This document shows positions 24,400 through 31,759 of a stretch of DNA of 36,870 bases, piece by piece (the stretch's first letter is position 1; each line of letters opens with the position of its first letter). The notes under the pieces were generated by a model that saw only the letters and a program-made list of their open reading frames with translations, made no database searches and was not told where the DNA came from. The stretch covers positions 1 to 36,870 of the forward strand of contig JAIETI010000021.1 of NCBI GenBank assembly GCA_019745365.1, read 5' to 3'. Both the position numbers and the translations under genes were made by a program. The DNA comes from Gemmatimonadaceae bacterium (GTDB lineage Bacteria; Gemmatimonadota; Gemmatimonadetes; Gemmatimonadales; Gemmatimonadaceae).

Positions 24400-24428
24400 G
24401 TGGGCTCCGGCCCACACTGCGAAAGGAG
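24400..24428 (+). promoter_or_regulatory. Leader hairpin and ribosome-binding site of the poly-C lipoprotein
   Basis: GTGGGC (24400-24405) and GCCCAC (24410-24415) form a tight 6-bp hairpin with loop TCCG. AAGGAG at 24423-24428 lies 5 bases before the ATG at 24434. The strong ribosome-binding site fixes the start. The hairpin 7 bases ahead of it could influence access. Confidence 0.5.
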
Positions 24429-24433
24429 TTTCG

Positions 24434-25168
24434 ATGAACCGTCTTTCCCGCACGACCATCGTCAGCCTCGGGGCGCTTGCCGTGTTCGCTTGCTCCGATG
24501 CCCCCCCCCCCCTCGCGACTGATTCGCTCACACAGTCTCACGAGGCCTTGCAGGTCACGGCAACCATGCGCACCGCCGAACGGCTGGCGAGTGCCAGCGC
24601 GCGATCGTTGTCTCTCCCCGCCGCCCGAACCGGCGCCGCGCGAACGCCGCAGGCGGAGCAGATTGAGAAGATCGCGTCCGATGCCGCGCGGGGAGACTCC
24701 GCACTCGCGCCTTTCTTCGCTCGATTCGCGGGGTCGCGGAAGAGTATCGACCGGGTGGCGTCGCACCTCCGCGCGGGCGGGAAGCTACCGACGTATGCGC
24801 TGGTACACGCGTCGCTGACCTCTGCCCCAACGAGCGCTCCGTCGGCAGCTCTGCTTGCGACCGACGGTGGACTCTCTTTCGCCCCGCGCCGGATCGCCCG
24901 CTTGGATCCCGAGTACTGTCAGGCGGTGGCGATCAACATCTATGTGACTACCCTTGCCTACAATGACGCGCGGGACATTTTCGCACAGACCGCTGATGAT
25001 CTCGCGAGCGCCGCTGACGACTACACATCCAACCCATCGCCCTCGAACCTCGCGGATCTGGAGAACGCGGCGTTCAACTACTCTACGGCGGGCCTCGAAG
25101 TCATTATGATCCGGACCGATCTCAACATCATGGCGACGCAATACGCCGCTGGTAACTGCTGGCAGTGA
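24434..25168 (+). CDS. Lipoprotein of unknown function with an 11-C tract
   Basis: 244 residues. The signal MNRLSRTTIVSLGALAVFAC has lipobox AVFAC. Directly after it the codons of SDAPPPLATD contain eleven consecutive C bases (24501-24511). The middle is helical and Ala/Ser/Arg-rich. The C-terminal 80 residues are bounded by two cysteines (EYCQAVAIN and AAGNCWQ), which could form a disulfide. No known family was recognised. A small exported protein follows with a 4-base overlap. Slippage in the C tract would shift the frame right after the signal peptide, so expression could be switchable. Confidence 0.75.
   Translation: MNRLSRTTIVSLGALAVFACSDAPPPLATDSLTQSHEALQVTATMRTAERLASASARSLSLPAARTGAARTPQAEQIEKIASDAARGDSALAPFFARFAGSRKSIDRVASHLRAGGKLPTYALVHASLTSAPTSAPSAALLATDGGLSFAPRRIARLDPEYCQAVAINIYVTTLAYNDARDIFAQTADDLASAADDYTSNPSPSNLADLENAAFNYSTAGLEVIMIRTDLNIMATQYAAGNCWQ
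24501..24511 (+). repeat. Homopolymer tract of 11 C within a lipoprotein gene
   Basis: Eleven C bases in a row at codons 23-27 of the lipoprotein gene. Tracts of this length slip during replication in many bacteria and act as on/off switches. No evidence of variation is available from one sequence. Confidence 0.9.
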
Positions 25169-25509
25169 CATCCCAACGCCCGTGGGAGATTCTCGGTCTG
25201 CTGCTTGTGATGAGCAGTATTCATTCCGTACCCGCGCAAGCGAGACCTCCGGCGCAGGGGGCCACCGCCCGGCTCGTGGCCGACACGATGTTCCTGACAC
25301 GTGCCGGGACTCCACCCGAAACTACCAGAGTCTTTTTCGGACGCGATACCGTCAGAGTGGCACGGGGTGGGCGGATGGTTGTCGTGCCGCCGATGATGGC
25401 GGCCGCCATGCGCATGACGCGGTCGTTCCTGTTGGCGAGAGAGGAGTCCGACCGCGAAGATGCCGCGCTCAAGGCCAAGCTCAAGAAGCTCGAGCCGCCG
25501 CAGCGGTAG
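25165..25509 (+). CDS. Small exported protein of unknown function, 114 aa
   Basis: Starts at GTG 25165, overlapping the lipoprotein stop by 4 bases, which supports coupling. The N-terminus WEILGLLLVMSSIHSVPAQA is a Sec signal with probable cleavage after AQA. The mature protein has LVADTMFLTRAG, a short stretch VFFGRDTVRVARGGRMVVVPP, then a basic and acidic C-terminal helix (LAREESDREDAALKAKLKKLE). No known family was recognised. It is probably periplasmic and a partner of the lipoprotein upstream. The hairpin at 25522-25549 probably ends the transcript. Confidence 0.65.
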   Translation: MTSQRPWEILGLLLVMSSIHSVPAQARPPAQGATARLVADTMFLTRAGTPPETTRVFFGRDTVRVARGGRMVVVPPMMAAAMRMTRSFLLAREESDREDAALKAKLKKLEPPQR

Positions 25510-25521
25510 TGCTGGCTGGAT

Positions 25522-25549
25522 GGGCGGTACCAGAGAACCGGTACCGCCC
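25522..25549 (+). terminator. Hairpin after the small exported protein
   Basis: A perfect 10-bp inverted repeat, GGGCGGTACC (25522-25531) and GGTACCGCCC (25540-25549), with loop AGAGAACC. It starts 12 bases after the stop codon. Only a short GTTC follows, so termination without a T tract or with Rho is possible. Confidence 0.5.
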
Positions 25550-25581
25550 GTTCATCGACTCGCGCAAGGAAGACTCTCACG

Positions 25582-25716
25582 ATGAAGTACCCTAGGCAAC
25601 TCCGGCCAATTCACGGGATCGCCCCCGTCGCGCTCCTCACAGCCTTCGCGATTGTCGTTGCAACCGCTTGGGCCCCCGACCTCCCCGTCAGCGCGCTGCG
25701 CGCGGAATGGGCGCCC
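25582..25716 (+). pseudogene. Out-of-frame N-terminal anchor of the alpha/beta hydrolase
   Basis: ATG 25582 has AAGGA 11 bases upstream and encodes a positively charged start, then the hydrophobic segment IAPVALLTAFAIVVATAW, then PDLPVSALRAEWAP. In related membrane-anchored hydrolases this leads directly into PPSQFRVVDGL. Here that sequence is in another frame, joining at the C run 25714-25717. Adding one C would fuse the two frames cleanly. This is a frameshift mutation or a sequencing error. The window does not tell which. Confidence 0.7.
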
Positions 25717-26540
25717 CGCCCTCGCAGTTTCGCGTGGTCGACGGGCTCGATGCGCACCTCCGCGACGAGGGGCCCCGCGACGACACACTGCCGATCCTGC
25801 TACTCCACGGGACGAGCTCGAGCCTGCACACGTGGGAGTGGTGGACCGCCGACCTCTCGCGGTCTCGACGCGTCATCACCGTCGACATGCCTGGCTTCGG
25901 GCTCACGGGCCCTGATGCACACGATGACTACCGTGCCGCGCGCTACACGCGCTTTGCCGCGGCGCTACTCGACTCGCTCCGCATCGCACGCGCGATCGTC
26001 GGCGGGAACTCCTTCGGTGGCGGCGTGGCGTGGAGTCTCGCGCTCGACCATCCGGCCAAGGTCGCCGCACTCATCCTCGTCGATGCCACCGGGTATCCTA
26101 CACCGAGCGTGTCGGTGCCGATCGGATTCCGACTGGCGCGCAATCGGGTGCTTGCGCCGCTGCTGCGGTCGATCCTGCCGCGCCGCATCGTCCGCTCGAG
26201 CATCGAGAACACCTACGGCGACCCCGCACGCGTCACCGAGCGTCAGGTCGAACGCTATGAGGCGATCACGCGTCGTGCCGGAAACCGCCGCGCACTCTCG
26301 ATCCGATTCTCGCAGGCGAACTACGCCGCCCGAATCGACGAGGTGAGCCGGATCCACGTGCCGACGCTGATCCTCTGGGGCGACCGCGACCGACTCATCC
26401 CCGTCGAGTCCAGTGAGCGCCTCCACACGGCCATCGCGGGGAGCACCCTCGTGCGCTTTCCTTCCCTCGGGCACATCCCGCAGGAAGAGGACCCAGCCGC
26501 GACGCTCGTCCCCGTCCGACGCTTCCTCGGCCTCCCGTAG
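25668..26540 (+). CDS. Alpha/beta hydrolase, body in a shifted frame
   Basis: The frame is open from 25668, but the first about 15 residues are probably not native; conserved sequence starts at PPSQFRVVDGL (about 25716). It has LLLHGTSSSLHTW, the oxyanion region, the nucleophile elbow GGNSFGGG, ILWGDRDRLIP with the acid, and LGHIPQEE with the catalytic histidine. The fold and length match epoxide-hydrolase/esterase-like hydrolases of unknown substrate. Together with the anchor at 25582 it would form a protein of about 320 residues tethered to the inner membrane. Confidence 0.82.
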   Translation: MGPRPPRQRAARGMGAPPSQFRVVDGLDAHLRDEGPRDDTLPILLLHGTSSSLHTWEWWTADLSRSRRVITVDMPGFGLTGPDAHDDYRAARYTRFAAALLDSLRIARAIVGGNSFGGGVAWSLALDHPAKVAALILVDATGYPTPSVSVPIGFRLARNRVLAPLLRSILPRRIVRSSIENTYGDPARVTERQVERYEAITRRAGNRRALSIRFSQANYAARIDEVSRIHVPTLILWGDRDRLIPVESSERLHTAIAGSTLVRFPSLGHIPQEEDPAATLVPVRRFLGLP

Positions 26541-26598
26541 CGCCAACAGCCGAGCCGCGTTGGGCGTAGGTTGGAGTGGACCCTTACCCCTCCACGCG

Positions 26599-28881
26599 AT
26601 GCGCCTCTCTCGCTCCTTCGCACTCGCTCTGCTCGCGCCGCTCGCGCTTACCGCCCAGCAGAAGCCGACCGTCGCGCAGTTCCTCTCCCCCGCCTCCCCG
26701 CTCGAGATCACGACCGCCGCGAAGGCGGATCGGGTCGCGTGGATGGCGTACGACAAGGGACTGCGCAACGTGTACACCGCCGCCGCTCCCGCCTTCAAGC
26801 CGATCCGCGTCACCGCCTTTCTCAAGGACGATGGGACCAACCTCACCGACGTCACGCTTTCTGACGACGGCGCGTTGATCGTCTTCGTGCGCGGCTCCGC
26901 GCCGAACAGCGTGGGGTGGATCGCCAACCCGAACCACTCACCGGACGGCGCGCGTCGCGAGATCTGGGCGGTGAAGTCCGCCGGCGGCGCCGCGTGGCGC
27001 GTGGCCGAGGGGGCCGCACCCGAGCTCTCCCCCGACGGCCGCTGGGTGCTCTATCTGCGCGACGGACAGATCTATCGCGCACCGACAACGATGGGTGCCG
27101 CGAAGAGCGCAATGGATCGCGGTGAGCAGCCGTTCATCAAGGCGTGGGGTCGCCAAGGCACGCCGCGCTGGTCGCCGAACGGTCGCTACATCGCCTTCTC
27201 GAGCGATCGGGAGAATCACGCCTTCATCGCGCTCTACGACGTGGCCGCGCGGTCGCTCGACTACATCGCGCCGAGTGTGGACTGTGATGTGAGCCCGGTG
27301 TGGACCGCCGACTCAAAGCAGATCGCCTTCATCCGGCGGCCAGGCACGCCCTTCGGCGCGCAGGCACAGCAGGGGACGAACGGGATCGGGAATCCGGTGG
27401 GGCCTGCCTTCAATCCGAACAACGCGGCGCAGGCCGCGCGCGCACGCGCGTTCGGCTTCGGCGGCGGCTGCGGTGGTGGCGGCGGATTCGGAGGGGGCGG
27501 TGGCGGCGGGGGCGCCGGGGCGCGTCCGGACACCGTGCGGCGCTCGCCGGGGCTCTATACGGCGACGTTCAGCGGCGGCTACACGACCTCGCTCATGCTC
27601 GCGGATGTCGCCACGAAACAGGCAAAGGAAGTCTGGCATAACGCGCCGGGCGATCGCGTCTTCGCGAACATCAACGGGCTCCGCATGGGTGCTGGGCATG
27701 TCGTGTTCGCACTGAACCGACCAGGCGATGATTGGGATCGGTGGTGGTCGATCCCGCTGGCGGGGAGCAGCGCAGCGCCCACTCTCCTCACCACCACCGA
27801 CGGCCTCATCGAAGGGCCGACCTCGGCGGCGCTCTCGGCGGACGGGCGCACGCTCTACTACACCACCAACGCGACCGACATCGAGCGGCGGCATCTCTGG
27901 GGCGTCCCCGTCGCGGGTGGCACGCCCACACGCATCTCGACGGGGAACGGGATCGAGACGCACCCTGCCCCGCTCGCGAGCGGCACGCAGCTCGCGCATC
28001 TCTACTTCGACGCGAGCACGTCGGCTTCGATCGGGCTCGTCGCGACGAAGGGCGGCGCGCCACGCACGATCTTCCCCACGCTGGGGAAGGAGTTCCCGAA
28101 GAGCGCGCATGTCACGCCGGAGATCGTCTGGACCAAGGCCGCCGACGGCACCTCGGTGAGCAACCAGCTCTTCCTCCCCAAGGACATGAAACCCGGAGAG
28201 AAGCGCCCGGCGCTCGTGTTCGTGCATGGCGGCCCGGTGCGGCAGATGCTTCCCGGCTACCACTACATGCAGTTCTACCACTGGGCGTACGCGGTGAACC
28301 AGTGGCTCGCCGATCAGGGGTACGTCGTCCTCTCGATCAACTACCGCGGCGGTATCGGCTACGGGCGCGCCTTCCAGACTGCGGCGGGCACGAACGCGCG
28401 AGGGAATTCCGAGTATCAGGACGTGCTCGCGGGTGCCAAGTATCTCCAGGGCCGTGCAGATGTCGATGCCACCCGACTCGGCATTTGGGGGCTCTCATAC
28501 GGCGGCCTCCTCACGTCGCAGGCACTCGCTCGCAACTCGGACATCTTCCGCGCGGGCGTCGATCTCGCCGGGGTGCACCTCTATGGCAACTCGCTCGATT
28601 CCACCAATCTCGCGTACCGCTCGTCGGCAATCTCCGCGATCGACGGATGGAAGTCGCCGGTACTGCTCGTGCACGGCGATGATGACCGGAACGTCGATTT
28701 CGCGCAGACCGTGGGGCTCGTCCAGCTCCTCCGCGCGCGCAAGGTCTATCACGAACTCATCGTGGTCCCCGACGATCTGCACGAGTCGATGATCGACAAG
28801 AACTGGATCGACACCTGGAACCAGATGGGGCGCTTCCTCAAACGGTTCGTTTGGGACAAAGAGGCGCCGCCGGCGCCGTGA
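26599..28881 (+). CDS. S9-family (prolyl oligopeptidase-type) peptidase
   Basis: 760 residues from ATG 26599. The signal MRLSRSFALALLAPLALTAQQ suggests export to the periplasm. A beta-propeller of TolB/DPP-like repeats (APELSPDGRWVLYLRDG, TPRWSPNGRYIAFSSD, SPVWTADSKQIAFIRRPG) spans about 80-540. The catalytic domain has S633 in GLSYGG, the acid in HGDDDRN (D694-D696) and H728 in DDLHES. S9 enzymes cleave oligopeptides. A run of about 20 residues that is nearly all glycine (about 288-308) sits inside the propeller. The 3' end overlaps the convergent regulator by 44 bases and is copied at 31601-31759. Confidence 0.9.
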   Translation: MRLSRSFALALLAPLALTAQQKPTVAQFLSPASPLEITTAAKADRVAWMAYDKGLRNVYTAAAPAFKPIRVTAFLKDDGTNLTDVTLSDDGALIVFVRGSAPNSVGWIANPNHSPDGARREIWAVKSAGGAAWRVAEGAAPELSPDGRWVLYLRDGQIYRAPTTMGAAKSAMDRGEQPFIKAWGRQGTPRWSPNGRYIAFSSDRENHAFIALYDVAARSLDYIAPSVDCDVSPVWTADSKQIAFIRRPGTPFGAQAQQGTNGIGNPVGPAFNPNNAAQAARARAFGFGGGCGGGGGFGGGGGGGGAGARPDTVRRSPGLYTATFSGGYTTSLMLADVATKQAKEVWHNAPGDRVFANINGLRMGAGHVVFALNRPGDDWDRWWSIPLAGSSAAPTLLTTTDGLIEGPTSAALSADGRTLYYTTNATDIERRHLWGVPVAGGTPTRISTGNGIETHPAPLASGTQLAHLYFDASTSASIGLVATKGGAPRTIFPTLGKEFPKSAHVTPEIVWTKAADGTSVSNQLFLPKDMKPGEKRPALVFVHGGPVRQMLPGYHYMQFYHWAYAVNQWLADQGYVVLSINYRGGIGYGRAFQTAAGTNARGNSEYQDVLAGAKYLQGRADVDATRLGIWGLSYGGLLTSQALARNSDIFRAGVDLAGVHLYGNSLDSTNLAYRSSAISAIDGWKSPVLLVHGDDDRNVDFAQTVGLVQLLRARKVYHELIVVPDDLHESMIDKNWIDTWNQMGRFLKRFVWDKEAPPAP
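28723..28881 (+). repeat. Duplicated 159-bp peptidase 3' end, intact copy
   Basis: These 159 bases, the final codons of the S9 peptidase, recur at 31601-31759 with 13 mismatches and no gap, about 92 percent identity by hand count. Both copies end convergently inside a paralogous regulator gene. Confidence 0.9.
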
Positions 28882-29638
28882 GGTACAGTTGCTTGGATGC
28901 GATCTGAAAGAGCCGATTCAACTCACGTTCGACGATGTGTGCTGGCTTTTCCGGCTCCTTCGCGCCGCACGCGAGCAGCATCCGTCGGAGCGTTCGCGGC
29001 GTTACGCCCACCAGCCGCGCCGCGTCGCTCCAACTGGTCGCGGCGCCGCGATGGCATGCCGCGCGCAGCACCACCCCCCAGCGCACCAGCGTGCTCAACG
29101 TGGCGAAGGTCCGCTGGGCTTGGAGCCGCCAGCGTCGTTCCATCGCATCTGGTCCGATTCCGAACTGCCGCGCCAGTTCCGATACGGTTGTCACCGCACG
29201 CGGCCGTCGTAGCCCGTCGCTGATAGCGTCGCACAGTCCGCGGTCGCTGCAGCCACGCAAGGCTCGCTGCAGCGAGCGCACCGACCGATCGATCTCGGCC
29301 CGTCGCCGCGACGCGCCAATCGCCTCAACCAGGGTTCGACCCTCGAGTTCATCCACCCAGAGCACCTGCGTGCTTCCGATAGTCGCCGCGCGACGAACCG
29401 ACGCCCGCGAGTCATCAATCAGTGCCAGCCACGCGCAGCTCTTGCGTCCAAACAGCCCCTGTGCGCGTTCCATGCGGTCCGCGGCAAACGCTGATCGGCA
29501 GTCCACGAGCACACAGCGCACCATCCGGTGACTCAGCTCACGCGTGCCATCGACGAAGTGGACTATTTGTGCTCCCCCGCCAACGACTTCGTGAAGTCGC
29601 TCGGCAAGTGCGCTGTCCTCCGAGATCAGAGCGATCAT
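28838..29638 (-). CDS. AraC-type regulator with degenerate receiver-like domain, copy 1
   Basis: 266 residues from ATG 29638 with AGGG 6 bases upstream. Residues 1-115 have the rhythm of a response-regulator receiver (IALISEDSALAERL, VRCVLVDCRS with D46 at the phosphoacceptor position, AWLALIDDSRASVRRAATIG), but the usual switch lysine is absent. Residues 145-240 hold two helix-turn-helix units (TVSELARQFGIGPDAMERRW and SWSDAARLVGVTPRTLRRML), like an AraC DNA-binding domain. The last 14 residues are read antisense through the peptidase 3' end. It follows a small membrane gene by 6 bases. Its paralog is at 31716-32510. Confidence 0.8.
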   Translation of the reverse strand: MIALISEDSALAERLHEVVGGGAQIVHFVDGTRELSHRMVRCVLVDCRSAFAADRMERAQGLFGRKSCAWLALIDDSRASVRRAATIGSTQVLWVDELEGRTLVEAIGASRRRAEIDRSVRSLQRALRGCSDRGLCDAISDGLRRPRAVTTVSELARQFGIGPDAMERRWRLQAQRTFATLSTLVRWGVVLRAACHRGAATSWSDAARLVGVTPRTLRRMLLACGAKEPEKPAHIVERELNRLFQIASKQLYLTAPAAPLCPKRTV

Positions 29639-29644
29639 GGAACC

Positions 29645-29959
29645 CTACATCGGACCCGATGGCGGAGACGCTTCGTCTGAGTGGCGGTCTCGCTGCGCAT
29701 CCTGATGTCGTGCACGCTTGAGACGCCGCTCGAAAACGCTTGTCGCGATTCCGATGGCGTAGAGACTGCCGAGCACTACCCAGCGGAGCAGCCCCGCATC
29801 GAGCGCCCCGAGCGCAACGGGGGCGAAACCCAAGATCAGAAGAAAGCGCAGGTTGTTTAGCGTCTCAACTTGGTCGCGCGCTGCGATGCTCCCCCTCAGT
29901 AGCAGTGCGCCGTAGGCGCACGCGGCCGCTCCAACGTAGACAACCAGTGAATTCACCAT
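29645..29959 (-). CDS. Small three-helix membrane protein
   Basis: 104 residues from ATG 29959. The start is chosen for the near-perfect ribosome-binding site at 29966-29973; the longer frame to 30028 lacks one. Three hydrophobic segments are visible: SLVVYVGAAACAYGALLL, FLLILGFAPVALGALDAG and VVLGSLYAIGIATSVF. A basic, then polar tail (RRLKRARHQDAQRDRHSDE) probably lies in the cytoplasm. No family was recognised. It is 6 bases ahead of regulator copy 1, so the two are probably co-expressed. It may sense or anchor something for the regulator, which is speculation. Confidence 0.68.
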   Translation of the reverse strand: MVNSLVVYVGAAACAYGALLLRGSIAARDQVETLNNLRFLLILGFAPVALGALDAGLLRWVVLGSLYAIGIATSVFERRLKRARHQDAQRDRHSDEASPPSGPM

Positions 29960-29965
29960 TCGCGT

Positions 29966-29973
29966 CCTCCTTT
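29966..29973 (-). promoter_or_regulatory. Ribosome-binding site of the three-helix protein
   Basis: On the minus strand AAAGGAGG, 6 bases before ATG 29959. It is the strongest Shine-Dalgarno match noticed here and decides the start. Confidence 0.7.
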
Positions 29974-30204
29974 CGTTCGAGTGGACCAGCTTTCGTTCCG
30001 CGCTCAGCACGCAACGGCACCTCACCACGCCGCGCTACGCCGCGCCGCGCCGCGCCGCTTGCTTCACCACAACACTGGAGGTGCAGGTACTCTGGTTCTG
30101 CAACTGCACCCCACACGTTTCACCCCGCTCCTAGACACACCAAACCCGTTCGACTGCGTGCCGAGCGACGCGTCGGCACGGCTGGATTGGCGAGTAGTGC
30201 TCAG
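29974..30204. other. Intergenic stretch with GCGCC tandem repeats and an inverted repeat
   Basis: Between the lipoprotein stop and the small membrane gene. It has imperfect 5-base repeats of the GCGCC kind at about 30028-30058 and the inverted repeat GGTGCAG/CTGCACC (30080-30086, 30104-30110) with a 17-base loop. No gene was seen. It may contain a terminator or promoter that separates the two minus-strand genes. Confidence 0.4.
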
Positions 30205-31296
30205 CTATGACGCGTAGCAGTTGATAGCCGAACCAATCCCCCACCCAATCAGGAAGGCGCCAGTAATCAACTTCCCCTGCGTAGATTTGAAGGCGATGCT
30301 CGCTACCCTTGCTCCAAGCCCCTTGAAGCCGGCTGCTTCCTGAATCCAGTAGACGGCACCGCCGACGGCCGCGACAGCGCCGTCGATGCAGTCCTTTCGG
30401 TTCGCGGGCACCGCCGCCTCTTGTAACGCCTCATCGCCGATGCCGCACCCAGGTGCGGGTGCGTCTCCGTAGGCGGCGAACAGGGAAGAGGAAAGCGCCC
30501 CTTGCCCAGCCGTCAGAGGTGAGCCGAGGCTACCAGCTTGCTCTTCCGCGTCGTAGCACGTGCCTCCGCAGAGCGCGCTAAGTTCAGCGACGTCAGCGGA
30601 CAGCTCGGCGCTCAACGCGTCGAGCTCGGCGTGAAAAGCAAGCACCTCCGCCTCATCTGCGCACTCGTCTACGTGCGTCTCGCCTTGCCAGAAGGTTGTA
30701 CAGGTTTCGCTGGACAGGGCGGACAGCACAAACGTGCTCTCGCACTCCGAAGGAACTTCCGAGCCTTCGCGAACCGTCATACATGCCACTCCGTCAGCGC
30801 CGGACGACGATTCTGACGCCGCGCGCACGTCAAACCCTGCCGTGGCGTGGAGGCCTTCAGTTTCGGCACCCATAACGTCCGCTCGCCCGCCCCCACCACG
30901 TCGATCGTGGAACGGTTTCATCACCCTACGATACTCCGCTCGCGTCGGCGCCGCCATCGCCTGAAGAAGCAGACGCCTAAATTCTACGGCCTTCTCTCCG
31001 CGAGGAGAGTGCTTCGCAATCAAGTCGAGCGATCGACTGTACTTGTTCCTCTGCTCGACGCTCAATGGAACGTAGTCGTCGCTCCCGGCGATCGTCTGCG
31101 ATTCAGACCCACGATCGCGCTTCATTGGCGGCTGACCAGCCTGCGGCGGCAATTGCAGTCGAGCTACGACCGGAGCAACGGCATCGGCTTCGTCCGAGCG
31201 CACCGGCGACACGGAGGAATCCGCAGTACACGCTGCCGCAGCCAGCGAACTCAACACAACACACAGCTCGAGCGTCCTTCGCGACGTCCAACGCAT
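30205..31296 (-). CDS. Cysteine-rich lipoprotein of unknown function
   Basis: 363 residues from ATG 31296. The signal MRWTSRRTLELCVVLSSLAAAAC has lipobox AAAAC. A polar helical middle (residues about 70-130) is followed by a cysteine-rich acidic domain with about eight cysteines (among them CMTVREG, CESTF, CTTFW, CADEAE and CGGTCYD). The C-terminal 60 residues run from DCIDGAVAAVGGAVYW to GWGIGSAINCYAS. They are Gly/Ala-rich and hydrophobic, bounded by two cysteines, and recall small membrane-active peptides, but nothing identifies them as such. No ribosome-binding site was seen. No family was recognised. It lies between the two duplicated peptidase/regulator modules. Confidence 0.72.
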   Translation of the reverse strand: MRWTSRRTLELCVVLSSLAAAACTADSSVSPVRSDEADAVAPVVARLQLPPQAGQPPMKRDRGSESQTIAGSDDYVPLSVEQRNKYSRSLDLIAKHSPRGEKAVEFRRLLLQAMAAPTRAEYRRVMKPFHDRRGGGGRADVMGAETEGLHATAGFDVRAASESSSGADGVACMTVREGSEVPSECESTFVLSALSSETCTTFWQGETHVDECADEAEVLAFHAELDALSAELSADVAELSALCGGTCYDAEEQAGSLGSPLTAGQGALSSSLFAAYGDAPAPGCGIGDEALQEAAVPANRKDCIDGAVAAVGGAVYWIQEAAGFKGLGARVASIAFKSTQGKLITGAFLIGWGIGSAINCYAS

Positions 31297-31600
31297 CTAC
31301 GGGTACGCCGAGTTCAGGGTTAAGGGGATGCTCCTCGGGCACGAGGTAGCCCCGAGAGTTGCTGCCGAGAGAAGGCGTTCGGCGTGATACGATACCCCCC
31401 CCCCCCCCCCGCACTCGCACTAGCGCCAATATCCGACCCAACAGCGCCAATTCCCGATCCGCCGACCACGAAGCACTCCGTCGCCCTGCACCATGGTTCC
31501 TCAGCACTTCCGCTCCCTCCGATCCGCGCGTCCGTCTTTCGCGCATCGACGCGTCGCTCTGTGGTAGTACCGCAATAGAGTTGGGCGCGGCGGTGGTACG
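31297..31600. other. Intergenic stretch with a 16-C tract and a possible kinase remnant
   Basis: About 300 bases with no intact gene. It contains the poly-C run 31395-31410 and, at 31542-31560, a short stretch (RIDASL in one frame) like the start of the Ser/Thr kinase at 36467. Any promoter of the lipoprotein must be here. On the minus strand the G run is directly followed by TATCGTAT, a possible -10. Confidence 0.5.
31395..31410 (+). repeat. Homopolymer tract of 16 C
   Basis: Sixteen C bases in a row (G on the minus strand), about 100 bases upstream of the cysteine-rich lipoprotein start. Such a tract in a promoter region could change spacing between promoter elements when it slips. The true length may be uncertain in the assembly. 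Confidence 0.9.
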
Positions 31601-31759
31601 CAGCTCCTCCGCGCCCGCAAGGTCTATCACGAGTTGATCGTGGTCCCCGACGACCTGCACGAGTCGATGATCGACAAGAACTGGATCGATACCTGGAACC
31701 AGATGGGACGCTTCCTCACGCGGTTCGTCTGGGACAAGGAGGCGACGCCGGCGCCCTGA
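31601..31759 (+). pseudogene. Truncated S9 peptidase 3' end (53 codons)
   Basis: A copy of 28723-28881 without indels. Thirteen differences change only two residues (K to T and P to T), and the stop codon is kept. Nothing upstream continues the reading frame, and no start is present, so it cannot make the enzyme. The mostly silent changes imply it was coding, or came from a coding paralog, until shortly before it was cut off. It overlaps the end of regulator copy 2 by 44 bases, exactly as the intact gene overlaps copy 1. Confidence 0.88.

Noticed and set aside
30028-30058. GCGCC-type short repeats considered as a CRISPR or integration site
   Set aside because: Units are only 5 bases without spacers; no cas or integrase gene is nearby.
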